From positions 1 through 61,065 of the forward strand of contig CAISLN010000046.1 of NCBI GenBank assembly GCA_903886275.1: a DNA stretch of 61,065 bases, given 5' to 3'. Origin of the DNA: an uncultured beta proteobacterium. GTDB lineage: Bacteria > Pseudomonadota > Gammaproteobacteria > Burkholderiales > Burkholderiaceae_C. Position 1 is the first letter of the stretch, and the number at the start of each line of letters is the position of its first letter. Shown here piece by piece: positions 46,363 through 55,485 of this stretch. Below the pieces are notes generated by a model, which was given only the letters and a program-made list of their open reading frames with translations, ran no database searches and was not told the origin of the DNA. A program made the position numbers and the translations under genes.

Positions 46363-47433
46363 ATGACGACCCCTAAGCGCCAAGCCGATGGCACTGACAG
46401 CACCTTGCTGCGGCTGTGGCGAAGCCTGCGCAAGCCACGCCCAAGGCTCAATCTGGCCTTGCAGGGCGGCGGCTCACATGGCGCCTTCACCTGGGGTGTG
46501 CTGGACGCCTTGCTGGCCGACCCGCGCGTAGAGTTCGAAGGCTTGAGCGGCAGCAGCGCCGGAGCCCTCAATGCCGTGCTGCTGGCCGACGGCTGGTGCA
46601 AGGGCGGGCGCGACGGTGCGCGCAAGGGACTGGCCGACTTCTGGACTGCGCTGGGCACGCAGATGCCGCCCGGCATGGTGGTGCAAGGCGATGGGGACAA
46701 CGTCAACCTGTCTGCGGTGAGCCGGGCACTGGTCAATTGGGCGGCTTACTTTTCGCCCGACCAGCTCAATCCGCTGGCACTCAGCCCCTTGCGCGACCTG
46801 CTCAACCGGCACATCGACTTTGACCGACTGCGCAGCCACTGCCCCTTCAAACTGTTTGTGGGCGCCACCCAGGCCAACACCGGCAAACTGCGCGTATTCC
46901 GCGAGCAGGAGATCACACCCGATGTGCTGATGGCCTCCACCTGCCTGCCGCGCGTGCACCATGCCGTCACCATCGATGGCCAGCCCTATTGGGATGGCGG
47001 CTACAGCGCCAACCCGCCGGTGTTCCCCCTGTTGTACGACTGCAATGCCAGCGACATCTTGCTGGTGCTGCTCAGCCCACTGCAGCGCAGCGACTGCGGC
47101 GGCAGCGTCGAAGCGATCAGGGACCGCATTGCAGAGATCACCTTCTCTGCCAACCTGGTGCGTGAGATGTGCCTGTTTACCCAGGCCCTGGCCCATGCGC
47201 GCCCCGGCTTTGCGGGCAGCCTGGACCGGCGCCTGCTCAAGGCGCGCTTTCACATGGTGGACACCAGTGCGCTGGCCAGTCTGGAAGGCACCAGCACCAA
47301 ACTGCTGGCCCACGCGCCCTTTATGCAGCGCCTGATGCTCCAAGGTCAGGAGCGCGCCCAGCAGTGGTTGGCCACGGACTTCGATAGCGTGGGCCGCCGC
47401 ACCAGCGTGGACCTGCGCAAATACTTCAGCTAA
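46363..47433 (+). CDS. Patatin-like phospholipase
   Basis: A 356-residue serine hydrolase. The oxyanion loop LALQGGGSHGAF (31-42), nucleophile Ser65 in GSSAG and the catalytic Asp211 in the DGG motif (YWDGGYSANPP) form the Ser-Asp dyad of bacterial patatins. It has no signal peptide, so acts in the cytoplasm or at the inner membrane face. It is of the short RssA/RSS-like type with a C-terminal helical tail. Substrate not deducible. Confidence 0.93.
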   Translation: MTTPKRQADGTDSTLLRLWRSLRKPRPRLNLALQGGGSHGAFTWGVLDALLADPRVEFEGLSGSSAGALNAVLLADGWCKGGRDGARKGLADFWTALGTQMPPGMVVQGDGDNVNLSAVSRALVNWAAYFSPDQLNPLALSPLRDLLNRHIDFDRLRSHCPFKLFVGATQANTGKLRVFREQEITPDVLMASTCLPRVHHAVTIDGQPYWDGGYSANPPVFPLLYDCNASDILLVLLSPLQRSDCGGSVEAIRDRIAEITFSANLVREMCLFTQALAHARPGFAGSLDRRLLKARFHMVDTSALASLEGTSTKLLAHAPFMQRLMLQGQERAQQWLATDFDSVGRRTSVDLRKYFS

Positions 47434-47442
47434 TTTCGCTAT

Positions 47443-48630
47443 CTAAATCTTGAGCCAGGCCTCTGCCAGGCGCACCCAGTAGCTCGCACCCAGCGGGATC
47501 AGGTCGTCGTTGAAGTCGTAGCTCGGGTTGTGCAGCATGCAGGGGCCTGCGCCATGGCCCATGTCGCGGTGGGTTCCGTCGCCATTGCCCAGGAACACAT
47601 AGCAGCCGGGTTTTTCCATCAGCATGAAGGAGAAGTCTTCGGCGCCCATGGTGGGCTCCTGCGCCAACACCCGCTCAGCGCCCACCAGAGTGGCCATGAC
47701 GCCACGCGCAAATTCGGCCTCGGCACCAGAGTTGATGGTGGGCGGGTAATTGCGCACAAATTCAAATTCGCAGCTCAGGCCGAAGGCCGCAGCCGTATGT
47801 TCGGCCACCACCCGCATGCGCTGCTCAATCAGGTCCAGCACGGCCACGCTAAAGGTGCGCACCGTGCCCTGCAACTCGCAGCTGTCGGGGATGACGTTGG
47901 TGGCCTCGCCGGCATGGATCATGGTGACCGAAATCACACCGGCCTCAATCGGTTTGAGGTTGCGGCTGATGATGGTTTGAAAGGCCTGCACCATCTGCGC
48001 GGCCACCGGCACCGGGTCGAGCGCGTTGTGCGGCATGGCGGCATGTCCCCCCTTGCCGCGCAGGGTGATCTTGAACTCGTTGCTCGACGCCATCACCGCA
48101 CCCGCACTCACCGCAAACTGCCCCAGCTCCATGCCCGGCCAGTTGTGCAGGCCAAACACCGCCTGCATGGGGAACTTCGCAAACAGGCCCTCCTTGATCA
48201 TCTCGCGCGCACCGCCTCCGCCCTCCTCGGCCGGCTGAAAAATCAGGTACACCGTGCCGTCGAAATTGCGATGGCTTGCCAGGTGCTGTGCCGCTGCCAG
48301 CAGCATGGCGGTGTGGCCGTCGTGGCCACAGGCGTGCATCTTGCCGGCATGCACACTGGCATGGGCAAAGCGGTTGAACTCCTGCATCGGCAATGCGTCC
48401 ATATCGGCGCGCAGGCCAATCGCACGCTCGCTGTTTCCGGCCTTGATGATGCCAACCACGCCGGTGGTGCCAAGACCCCTGTGGATGGGGATGCCCCATT
48501 CGGTAAGTTTTTGCGCCACGAGGTCGGCGGTGCGGACTTCCTGAAAGCACAGCTCGGGGTGGGCATGCAGGTCACGGCGGATGGCGGCCATACCGGGCGC
48601 CGCGGAAACGATCGGTTCAATGAGGTTCAT
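47443..48630 (-). CDS. M20-family amidohydrolase (hippurate hydrolase-like)
   Basis: A 395-residue di-zinc hydrolase of the IAA-amino acid/hippurate hydrolase group. Zinc-binding features: RADMDALPMQE, HACGHDGHTAMLLAAAQHL, QPAEEGGGGAREMIKEG and a C-terminal TMGAEDFSFML. RRDLHAHPELCFQE is the typical N-terminal motif. Typical substrates are N-acylated amino acids. The ATG at 48630 (MNLIEP) was chosen. Divergent from the molybdopterin oxidoreductase gene. Confidence 0.94.
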   Translation of the reverse strand: MNLIEPIVSAAPGMAAIRRDLHAHPELCFQEVRTADLVAQKLTEWGIPIHRGLGTTGVVGIIKAGNSERAIGLRADMDALPMQEFNRFAHASVHAGKMHACGHDGHTAMLLAAAQHLASHRNFDGTVYLIFQPAEEGGGGAREMIKEGLFAKFPMQAVFGLHNWPGMELGQFAVSAGAVMASSNEFKITLRGKGGHAAMPHNALDPVPVAAQMVQAFQTIISRNLKPIEAGVISVTMIHAGEATNVIPDSCELQGTVRTFSVAVLDLIEQRMRVVAEHTAAAFGLSCEFEFVRNYPPTINSGAEAEFARGVMATLVGAERVLAQEPTMGAEDFSFMLMEKPGCYVFLGNGDGTHRDMGHGAGPCMLHNPSYDFNDDLIPLGASYWVRLAEAWLKI

Positions 48631-48667
48631 GCAAACATTATGGCGCCGCAAGAATTACCATAGGCCC

Positions 48668-50755
48668 ATGCAAGTCTCTTCCTTCCCCCCTCCCGCCCTT
48701 GGTACCTTCGAAGTGCTGGGCGCCTGCCCGCACGACTGCCCCGACACCTGCTCCCTGGTCACCAGCGTGCAAGACGGCGTGGCCATCCGGGTGCATGGCA
48801 ATGCCGCCCACCCGCACACCGGCGGCGTGCTGTGCACCAAGGTCTCGCGCTACACCGAGCGCAGCTACCACCCCGAGCGCCTGCTCACGCCCATGAAGCG
48901 CAGCGGCCCCAAGGGCAGCGGGCAGTTCGAGCCGGTGAGTTGGGACGTGGCGCTGTGCGACATTGCGGCGCGCCTGAAAGACATTGCGGCGCGCGACCCG
49001 CAGGCCATCCTGCCCTACAGCTACGCCGGCACCATGGGCCTGGTGCAGGGTGACGGCATGGCGGCGCGCTTCTTCCATCGCTTGGGCGCCTCCCTGTTGG
49101 ACCGCACCATCTGCGCCTCGGCGGGAGCCACCGCGCTGGACTACACCCTGGGCGGCAAGCTGGGCATGAAGATCGAATTCTTTGCCGAGTCCGACCTGAT
49201 CCTCATTTGGGGCAGCAACGCCATTGCCAGCAACCTGCATTTCTGGCGCCATGTGCAAACCGCCAAAAGAGGCGGCGCAAGAATCATCTGCATAGACCCG
49301 CGCAAAACCGAGACCGCCGAGAAATGCCACCAGCACATCGCCCCGCGCCCCGGCACCGACGCCGCCCTGGCCCTGGCCCTGATGCATGAGCTGATCCGCA
49401 ACGACTGGCTGGACCACGACTACATCGCGCAGCACACGCTGGGCTGGGAGGCCTTGCGCGAGCGCGCCCTGCAATGGACGCCGGCAAGAGCGGCCGAGGT
49501 CTGCGGCATCAGCGTGGCAGAAATCGAAGGGCTGGCGCGGGAATATGGCCAGGCCTGCAAGGCCGGCAAGAAGGTCGCCATACGCCTGAACTACGGCATG
49601 CAGCGCACCCGTGGTGGTGGCAATGCGGTGCGCGCCGTGGCCTGTCTGCCCGCACTCACGGGGGCTTGGGCGCGGCGTGCCGGCGGCCTGCTGATGTCCA
49701 ACTCCAGCGTCTACCCCACCAACAAGGCCGCGCTGCAGCGCCCCGATCTGCTCGGTGCGCGCAGTCCCCGCACGATCAATATGAGTGCCATTGGCGAGGC
49801 CTTGCTGCAACCGAGCAGCCCCGCGTTTGGCCCAGCGGTAGAGGCGCTGATCGTCTACAACAGCAACCCGGTTGCAGTAGCTCCCGACTCCGGCCAAGTG
49901 GTCCAAGGCTTTGCGCGCGAGGACCTGTTTACCGTGGTGCTGGAGCATTTCCAGACCGACACCGCCGACTACGCCGACTACCTGCTGCCCGCCACCACGC
50001 AGCTCGAACATTGGGACATCCACACCACCTATGGCCACACCGATGTGCTGCTCAACCGCCCGGCCATTGCACCGGTGGGCCAGGCGCGCAGCAACACGGC
50101 CGTGTTTCGCGAGCTCGCGGCGCGCATGGGCTTTACCGACCCCTGCCTTGCCGAGGATGACCTGACCCTGGTGCGCCAGGCCTTTGGCGACAAGGTCAGC
50201 TTTGACGAGCTGATGGACAAAGGCTTTGCCACCGTGGCGCTGGCGGACGCACCCTTTGCCCAGGGCGGCTTTCCCACCCCGTCGGGCAAGTGCGAATTCT
50301 TCAGCCAGCGCCTGGCGGATGCCGGACAGGACGGCCTGCCCGACTACCTGCCCAACTACGAGACCGCAAGGCCGGGCGACCGCTACCCGCTGGCCATGAT
50401 TTCGCCACCGGCGCGCAACTTTCTCAACAGCAGCTTTGTCAATGTCAAAAGCCTGCGCGACATGGAGGGCGAGCCGCTGCTGGAAATGCATGCCGAAGAT
50501 GCCGGTGCGCGCGGCATTGCCAGCGGCGACCTGGTGCGCATCTTCAATGACCGGGGCAGCTACCGTTGCACCGTGCGCATCAATGCGCGGGCGCGTTTGG
50601 GCGTGGTGAACGGACTTGGAGTCTGGTGGCGTAAACTGGGTTTGGACGGCCGCAATGTCAACGAGCTGACCCACCAAGGGCTGACCGACATGGGCCGGGC
50701 CGCCACGTTTTACGACTGTGCCGTGCAGGTGGAAAAGTTCCAGCCGGCACCCTGA
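48668..50755 (+). CDS. Molybdopterin oxidoreductase (formate dehydrogenase/thiosulfate reductase type)
   Basis: A 695-residue Mo/W-bisPGD enzyme. The 4Fe-4S motif is Cys20, Cys24, Cys28 and Cys56 (ACPHDCPDTC...VLCTK). The Mo ligand may be Cys148 (RTICASAGATALDY). The PGD-binding parts are LILIWGSNAIASNLH, IICIDPRKTETAEK and the C-terminal ARNFLNSSFVN...GDLVRIFNDRGSY domain. No Tat leader, so probably cytoplasmic. Substrate unknown; the phylogenetic group includes many uncharacterised single-subunit enzymes. Start at 48668 (MQVSSFPP). Confidence 0.92.
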   Translation: MQVSSFPPPALGTFEVLGACPHDCPDTCSLVTSVQDGVAIRVHGNAAHPHTGGVLCTKVSRYTERSYHPERLLTPMKRSGPKGSGQFEPVSWDVALCDIAARLKDIAARDPQAILPYSYAGTMGLVQGDGMAARFFHRLGASLLDRTICASAGATALDYTLGGKLGMKIEFFAESDLILIWGSNAIASNLHFWRHVQTAKRGGARIICIDPRKTETAEKCHQHIAPRPGTDAALALALMHELIRNDWLDHDYIAQHTLGWEALRERALQWTPARAAEVCGISVAEIEGLAREYGQACKAGKKVAIRLNYGMQRTRGGGNAVRAVACLPALTGAWARRAGGLLMSNSSVYPTNKAALQRPDLLGARSPRTINMSAIGEALLQPSSPAFGPAVEALIVYNSNPVAVAPDSGQVVQGFAREDLFTVVLEHFQTDTADYADYLLPATTQLEHWDIHTTYGHTDVLLNRPAIAPVGQARSNTAVFRELAARMGFTDPCLAEDDLTLVRQAFGDKVSFDELMDKGFATVALADAPFAQGGFPTPSGKCEFFSQRLADAGQDGLPDYLPNYETARPGDRYPLAMISPPARNFLNSSFVNVKSLRDMEGEPLLEMHAEDAGARGIASGDLVRIFNDRGSYRCTVRINARARLGVVNGLGVWWRKLGLDGRNVNELTHQGLTDMGRAATFYDCAVQVEKFQPAP

Positions 50756-51229
50756 ATGAAAGAACTTCGCATGGCTTCGCATCGCATCATGGGCTTGGTT
50801 CTGCTGCTGGTGGGCCTCACCGCAACGGGCGCAAGGGCCGAGGAACCGGTCATTGGCTATGTCAAAACGGTCTCGGGCGAGGCCACCGTCAACACCGGCA
50901 ACAACCGGGTCGTCGCGCAACCGGGCACGCCTCTGTTCCTGGGCAGCCAGCTCAAGACCGGCCCCCACAGCAGCCTGGGCGTGAGCTTCAAGGACGACAC
51001 CGTCATGTCCTTTGGCCCGGACACCGAGCTGACCGTAGACGACTACCTGTATGAGCCCAGCCAGGGCAAGCTGCGCCTGGCCAGCACCCTGCTCAAGGGC
51101 ACGCTGAACTACCTCTCGGGCGTGATTGCCAAGCTCAAGCCCGATGCGGTGAGCGTGACCACGCCCAGCGGCATCATCGGCGTGCGCGGCACCCAGTTCG
51201 TCGTGAAAGTGGACCCCAACGCGCCATGA
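50756..51229 (+). CDS. FecR-domain secreted protein
   Basis: A 157-residue protein with a signal peptide (to about ARAEE). The FecR domain follows (IGYVKTVSGEATVNTGNNRVVAQPGTPLFLGSQLKTGPHSSLGVSFKDDTVMSFGPDTELTVDDY and VTTPSGIIGVRGTQFVV). Such proteins are periplasmic and, in many Betaproteobacteria, are encoded with an OmpA-like protein and a CHASE2 cyclase. Here the ATG follows the previous stop directly, and the next gene overlaps by 4 nt. The CHASE2 partner is absent. Confidence 0.9.
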   Translation: MKELRMASHRIMGLVLLLVGLTATGARAEEPVIGYVKTVSGEATVNTGNNRVVAQPGTPLFLGSQLKTGPHSSLGVSFKDDTVMSFGPDTELTVDDYLYEPSQGKLRLASTLLKGTLNYLSGVIAKLKPDAVSVTTPSGIIGVRGTQFVVKVDPNAP

Positions 51230-51852
51230 AACGCGCTGGCGCAGGTGCAAGCTTTCTGGCTGCACGCCTCGCTACGTTCCTCGCTGCACTGCTGCTGGGC
51301 TGCGCAGAAACGCCGCCCACGCCCCCCCATTCCTACATCGCCCTGCTGCCCAGCCTGGACGGCAGGGTGGGTCAGGTGCTGGTCCGTGGTGCAGGCGGCG
51401 AGCAGCGCATCACCCAAGCCCGCTATGGCGCCCCGCTCGATGGCTCGCAAGCGCCGGCCCCGGTCGATGAAGCGGCCTTCGAACGTGACTTTGCTGCGGC
51501 CATTGCCGCCAGACCCGAGCCGGCCCTGCACTTTGTGCTGTACTTTGAGAGCGGCGATGCGCAGCTCACACCCGATTCGCTGGCCCTGCTGCCGCAAATT
51601 TTGGACAACGCGGCCCAGCGCGCGCATGCCGACCTGTCCATCGTCGGCCACTCCGACACCATGGGCCCTGCCGAACGCAATGTGGTCCTGTCCCTGCGGC
51701 GCGCGCAGGCGGTGGCCGAGCTGCTGCAAGGCCGGGGCCTGCAGGCGCAGGCGCTCACGGTGGAGTCGCATGGCGAGCGCAATCTGCTGATCCCCACGCC
51801 AGACGAAACCCCAGAGCCCCGCAACCGGCGCGTCGAAGTCACGATAAGGTAG
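51226..51852 (+). CDS. OmpA-family lipoprotein
   Basis: A 208-residue protein with a signal sequence and lipobox near LLLGC. The C-terminal OmpA peptidoglycan-binding domain has FVLYFESGDAQLTPDS, LSIVGHSDTMGPAERNVVLSLRRAQAVAELL and PEPRNRRVEVTIR, including the conserved Asp and Arg that bind diaminopimelate. It starts inside the FecR gene (ATGA). The pair resembles the FecR-OmpA-CHASE2 sets of Betaproteobacteria but lacks the cyclase gene. Confidence 0.93.
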   Translation: MKRAGAGASFLAARLATFLAALLLGCAETPPTPPHSYIALLPSLDGRVGQVLVRGAGGEQRITQARYGAPLDGSQAPAPVDEAAFERDFAAAIAARPEPALHFVLYFESGDAQLTPDSLALLPQILDNAAQRAHADLSIVGHSDTMGPAERNVVLSLRRAQAVAELLQGRGLQAQALTVESHGERNLLIPTPDETPEPRNRRVEVTIR

Positions 51853-51903
51853 GGCTGCGCGGGGTGCGCAGTCCCCGCTTTCGCTGCGCCTATCATGCGC
51901 GGC

Positions 51904-54900
51904 ATGGACAACACCGAAAACACCCACGCCTTCGTCACCAAATGGCAGGGCGCCAGCGCCAGCGAACTGTCCACATCGCAAACCTTTTTGCTCGAACTTT
52001 GCGCCCTGCTAGGTGTTGAAGGCCCCTTCCCCACGCCCGAACAGAACTACATGTTTGAGCGCCCCATCACCTTCTCGCACCCCGACGGCAGCAGCAGCCC
52101 AGGGCGGGTAGACCTGTACCGGCGCGGCCACTTTGTGCTGGAGTCCAAGAAGCACAACCTAGGCACCCACACCAAGCGCTTTGACGACGGCATGTTGCGC
52201 GCCCATGCACAGGCCAGTGGCTATGTGCGTGCCCTGCCCGCAGCAGAAGGCCGCCCGCCCTTTTTGCTGGTGGTGGACGTGGGCACCATGATCGAGGTCT
52301 ATGCCGAGTTCAGCCGCAGCGGCGGCGCCTACACACCCTTCCCCGACCCGCGCAGCCACCGCATCCTTTTGGCCGACCTGGCAAAGCCCGAGCTGCTGGC
52401 GCGCCTGCGCCGCATCTGGAGCGACCCCGAAAGCCTGAACCCCGCGCGCATCAGCGCCGAGGTCACGCGCACCGTGTCGCAGCAGTTGGCCACGCTGGCC
52501 CGCTCGCTGGAGCAGACCGGCCACAGCGCGCAGTTTGTGGCCGCCTACCTCACGCGCTGCCTCTTTAGCATGTTTGCCGAAGACGTGGCCCTGCTGCCCG
52601 AGGGCGCGTTTTTGGGCCTGCTGCTGCAGCACCGCACAGAACCCGCCACCCTGCAACAGATGCTGCGCATCCTGTGGACCGACATGGACCAAGGTGGCTT
52701 CAGTGCCGCCTTGCGCAAAGACGTGCTCAAGTTCAACGGCAAGCTCTTCAAGGGCAGCGCCACCGAAGGCTACAGCCTGCTGCTCAGCACCGCGCAAATT
52801 GACCTGCTCATCCTCGCCGCAAAAGCCAACTGGCGTGAGGTGGAGCCCGCCATCTTTGGCACCCTGCTGGAGCGCGCCCTAGACCCCGCCGAGCGCCACG
52901 CCCTTGGTGCCCACTACACACCGCGTGCCTATGTGGAGCGCCTGGTCTTGCCCACCGTGATGGAGCCGCTGCGTGTCGAGTGGGCCAACGCCCAAGCTGC
53001 GGCCCTGCTGTTGGCACACGAAGCCACCGAACTCGAAGCCCTTGCCCCGGCCGCCAAAACCAAGGCCGACTTCGAAGGCCTGAGCACCGCTGCCAGCAAA
53101 GCACTCGACATCCAGAGCCGCAAAGCCCTCAATGAGCACAGCAGGTCCGTGGATGCCAAGTGGATCGAGGCGCGGCAATACGTCAAAGACTTTCACCACC
53201 GCCTGTGCACCCTGCGCGTGCTCGACCCCGCCTGCGGCAGCGGCAACTTTTTGTATGTCACGCTGGAGCACCTCAAACGCCTGGAGGGCGAGGTGCTCAA
53301 CCAGTTCCTCACCCTGGGCCAAGGACAAAGCGCGCTGGAGTTTGAAAACGAAACCGTCACCCTGCAGCAACTGCTAGGCCTAGAGATCAACGAGCGCGCC
53401 GCCGCCCTGGCCGAACTGGTGCTGTGGATTGGCTACCTGCAATGGCAAATTCGCACCTTCGGCAACGCCAGCGTCGGCACGCCAGTGGTGCACGATTTTG
53501 GCAACATCGAGCAGCGCGACGCCGTGCTGGCCTTTGATGCGCAGTTGCCCATGCTGGACGCAGCGGGCAAGCCCCTGACGCGCTGGGACGGTGTCAGCAC
53601 CAAGACCCACCCCAGCACCGGCCAACAGGTGCCAGACGAGGCCGCACAGGTGGTGCAGTGGCGCTACCTCAATCCACGCCCGGCGCAATGGCCTACGGCC
53701 AACTTCATTATTGGCAACCCGCCGTTTATTGGTGCCGGTGCCATACGCGCCGCCTTGGGCGATGGCTATGCCCAGACCCTGCGCACGACCTGGCCACAAG
53801 TGCCGGAGAGCGCCGACTTTGTGATGTACTGGTGGCAGCGCAGCGCCGAGCTGGTGGGTTCGGGCCAGGCCGAACGCTTTGGCCTGATCACCACCAACAG
53901 CCTGCGCCAGACCTTTAACCGCCGCGTGGTGCAAGGCGCACTCCACCACATCCATTTGCTGTTTGCCATAGCCGACCACCCCTGGGTGGACGGTGCCAAT
54001 GGCGCTGCCGTGCGCATCGCCATGACCGTGGGTGCAGCCGGCGCCGGTGAAGGCACGCTGCTCAGCGTGCAAAGCGAACAGTCCGGCGACCATGGCGAAG
54101 TAAAGGTGGGTTTGAGCACGCAGACCGGCCTGATCCACGCCGACCTGCGCATAGGCGCCAACGTGGCAGCGGCGCGCAGCCTGCAGGCCAATACCAACCT
54201 GAGCAACCGCGGCGTACAGCTCTTTGGCGCGGGCTTTATCGTGACAGCAGCACAAGCCCAGGCGCTGGGACTGGGCAGCACGCCCGGTCTGGAGCAGCAC
54301 ATTCGCAGCTACCGCAATGGGCGCGACCTGACCAACGCGCCACGCGATGCCATGGTGATCGATATGTTTGGCCTCAGTGCCGACGAGGTGCGCAAGCAAT
54401 TTCCTGCTGTCTACCAATGGCTGGTCGAACGCGTGAAGCCAGAGCGCGATCAAAACAACCGGGAAGGTCGTCGCAAGAATTGGTGGCTGTTCGGCGAAAC
54501 CAACCCCAAACTGCGCAAGCAACTCAAAGGCCTGCCGCGCTATATCGCCACGGTAGAAACCGCCAAGCACCGCGTGTTCCAGTTCCTTTCCATTGACGTG
54601 CTGCCAGACAACAAACTGGTGGCCATCGCCTTGGACGATGCGCTGCATTTGGGCCTGCTCTCCAGCCGCGTGCATGGCGCCTGGGCCTTGGCTGCGGGCA
54701 GTTGGCTTGGCGTGGGAAACGATCCGGTGTATGTGAAATCGCGCTGCTTCGAAGCCTTCCCCTTCCCCGGCGAAGACACCGGCCTCACCCCCGCGTTGAC
54801 CGAGCGCATCCGCAGCCTCGCCGAACAGATCGACGCGCACCGCAAAGCCCGCCAGGCCACACACAGCGACGCCACCATCACCGGCATGTACAACGTGCTG

Positions 54901-55485
54901 GAAAAACTGCGCAGCGGTGACGCCCTCAGCGCCAAAGACAAGGCCATCAACGACCATGCCCTGGTGGGCGTGCTGCAAAGCCTGCACGACGAACTCGACG
55001 CTGCCGTGCTGCAAGCCTATGGCTGGGCCGACCTCAAGCTGCCGGCCGACTCCGCGACCCTGCTGCTGCGCCTGGTAGACCTCAACACCCGCCGCGTAGC
55101 CGAAGAAGCCAGCGGCACCGTGCGCTGGCTGCGCCCGGCCTTTCAGTGCGATAGCGCACAGGGCACCAACGCCGCCCAGGAAGCCACGCCATTGACCGAA
55201 GCAGATGACACGACCGACGCCCGCGAAGACGGCGAAGCGACCAACCCCGCGAGCAGCGCATCCATAGTGCCGCAGCCCTGGCCCACTACGGCCCCAGCCC
55301 AAATCAAGGCCGTAGCCGATGTGCTGGCCCAAGCCGGAGCAGCCCTCACGCTCGACGGCGTAGCAGCCCGCTTCACCGCCCGCGGCCGCTGGCGCGCGCG
55401 CCTGCCCGGCATTCTCGATATATTGGTCTCCCTGGGCCGCGTCCGCCCGCACGGCGATGCGGCCTGGGTCGATGTAGGACGCTAA
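51904..55485 (+). CDS. MmeI-like type IIG (IIL) restriction-modification enzyme
   Basis: A single protein of about 1193 residues. An N-terminal nuclease-type motif (VDLYRRGHFVLESKKH: Asp70, Glu80, Lys82) is followed by a helical spacer, the DNA methyltransferase (SAM motif DPACGSGNFLYV at about 440; catalytic NPPF in IIGNPPFIGAG at about 604) and a target-recognition region (ITTNSLRQTFNRR...NDPVYVKSRCFEAFPFP). MmeI-type enzymes cut a fixed distance from a modified site without a separate nuclease. The end (about 1080-1193) is an acidic linker and a winged-helix-like tail not usual for MmeI. A start at 51895 is also possible. Its last codon overlaps the convergent immunity gene. Confidence 0.87.
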   Translation: MDNTENTHAFVTKWQGASASELSTSQTFLLELCALLGVEGPFPTPEQNYMFERPITFSHPDGSSSPGRVDLYRRGHFVLESKKHNLGTHTKRFDDGMLRAHAQASGYVRALPAAEGRPPFLLVVDVGTMIEVYAEFSRSGGAYTPFPDPRSHRILLADLAKPELLARLRRIWSDPESLNPARISAEVTRTVSQQLATLARSLEQTGHSAQFVAAYLTRCLFSMFAEDVALLPEGAFLGLLLQHRTEPATLQQMLRILWTDMDQGGFSAALRKDVLKFNGKLFKGSATEGYSLLLSTAQIDLLILAAKANWREVEPAIFGTLLERALDPAERHALGAHYTPRAYVERLVLPTVMEPLRVEWANAQAAALLLAHEATELEALAPAAKTKADFEGLSTAASKALDIQSRKALNEHSRSVDAKWIEARQYVKDFHHRLCTLRVLDPACGSGNFLYVTLEHLKRLEGEVLNQFLTLGQGQSALEFENETVTLQQLLGLEINERAAALAELVLWIGYLQWQIRTFGNASVGTPVVHDFGNIEQRDAVLAFDAQLPMLDAAGKPLTRWDGVSTKTHPSTGQQVPDEAAQVVQWRYLNPRPAQWPTANFIIGNPPFIGAGAIRAALGDGYAQTLRTTWPQVPESADFVMYWWQRSAELVGSGQAERFGLITTNSLRQTFNRRVVQGALHHIHLLFAIADHPWVDGANGAAVRIAMTVGAAGAGEGTLLSVQSEQSGDHGEVKVGLSTQTGLIHADLRIGANVAAARSLQANTNLSNRGVQLFGAGFIVTAAQAQALGLGSTPGLEQHIRSYRNGRDLTNAPRDAMVIDMFGLSADEVRKQFPAVYQWLVERVKPERDQNNREGRRKNWWLFGETNPKLRKQLKGLPRYIATVETAKHRVFQFLSIDVLPDNKLVAIALDDALHLGLLSSRVHGAWALAAGSWLGVGNDPVYVKSRCFEAFPFPGEDTGLTPALTERIRSLAEQIDAHRKARQATHSDATITGMYNVLEKLRSGDALSAKDKAINDHALVGVLQSLHDELDAAVLQAYGWADLKLPADSATLLLRLVDLNTRRVAEEASGTVRWLRPAFQCDSAQGTNAAQEATPLTEADDTTDAREDGEATNPASSASIVPQPWPTTAPAQIKAVADVLAQAGAALTLDGVAARFTARGRWRARLPGILDILVSLGRVRPHGDAAWVDVGR

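Noticed and set aside
48638..51265. 875-codon open frame antisense to the molybdopterin oxidoreductase and FecR genes
   Set aside because: Spans several real genes on the other strand; the His/Gln/Val/Gly-rich composition is the usual mirror of GC-rich coding DNA.
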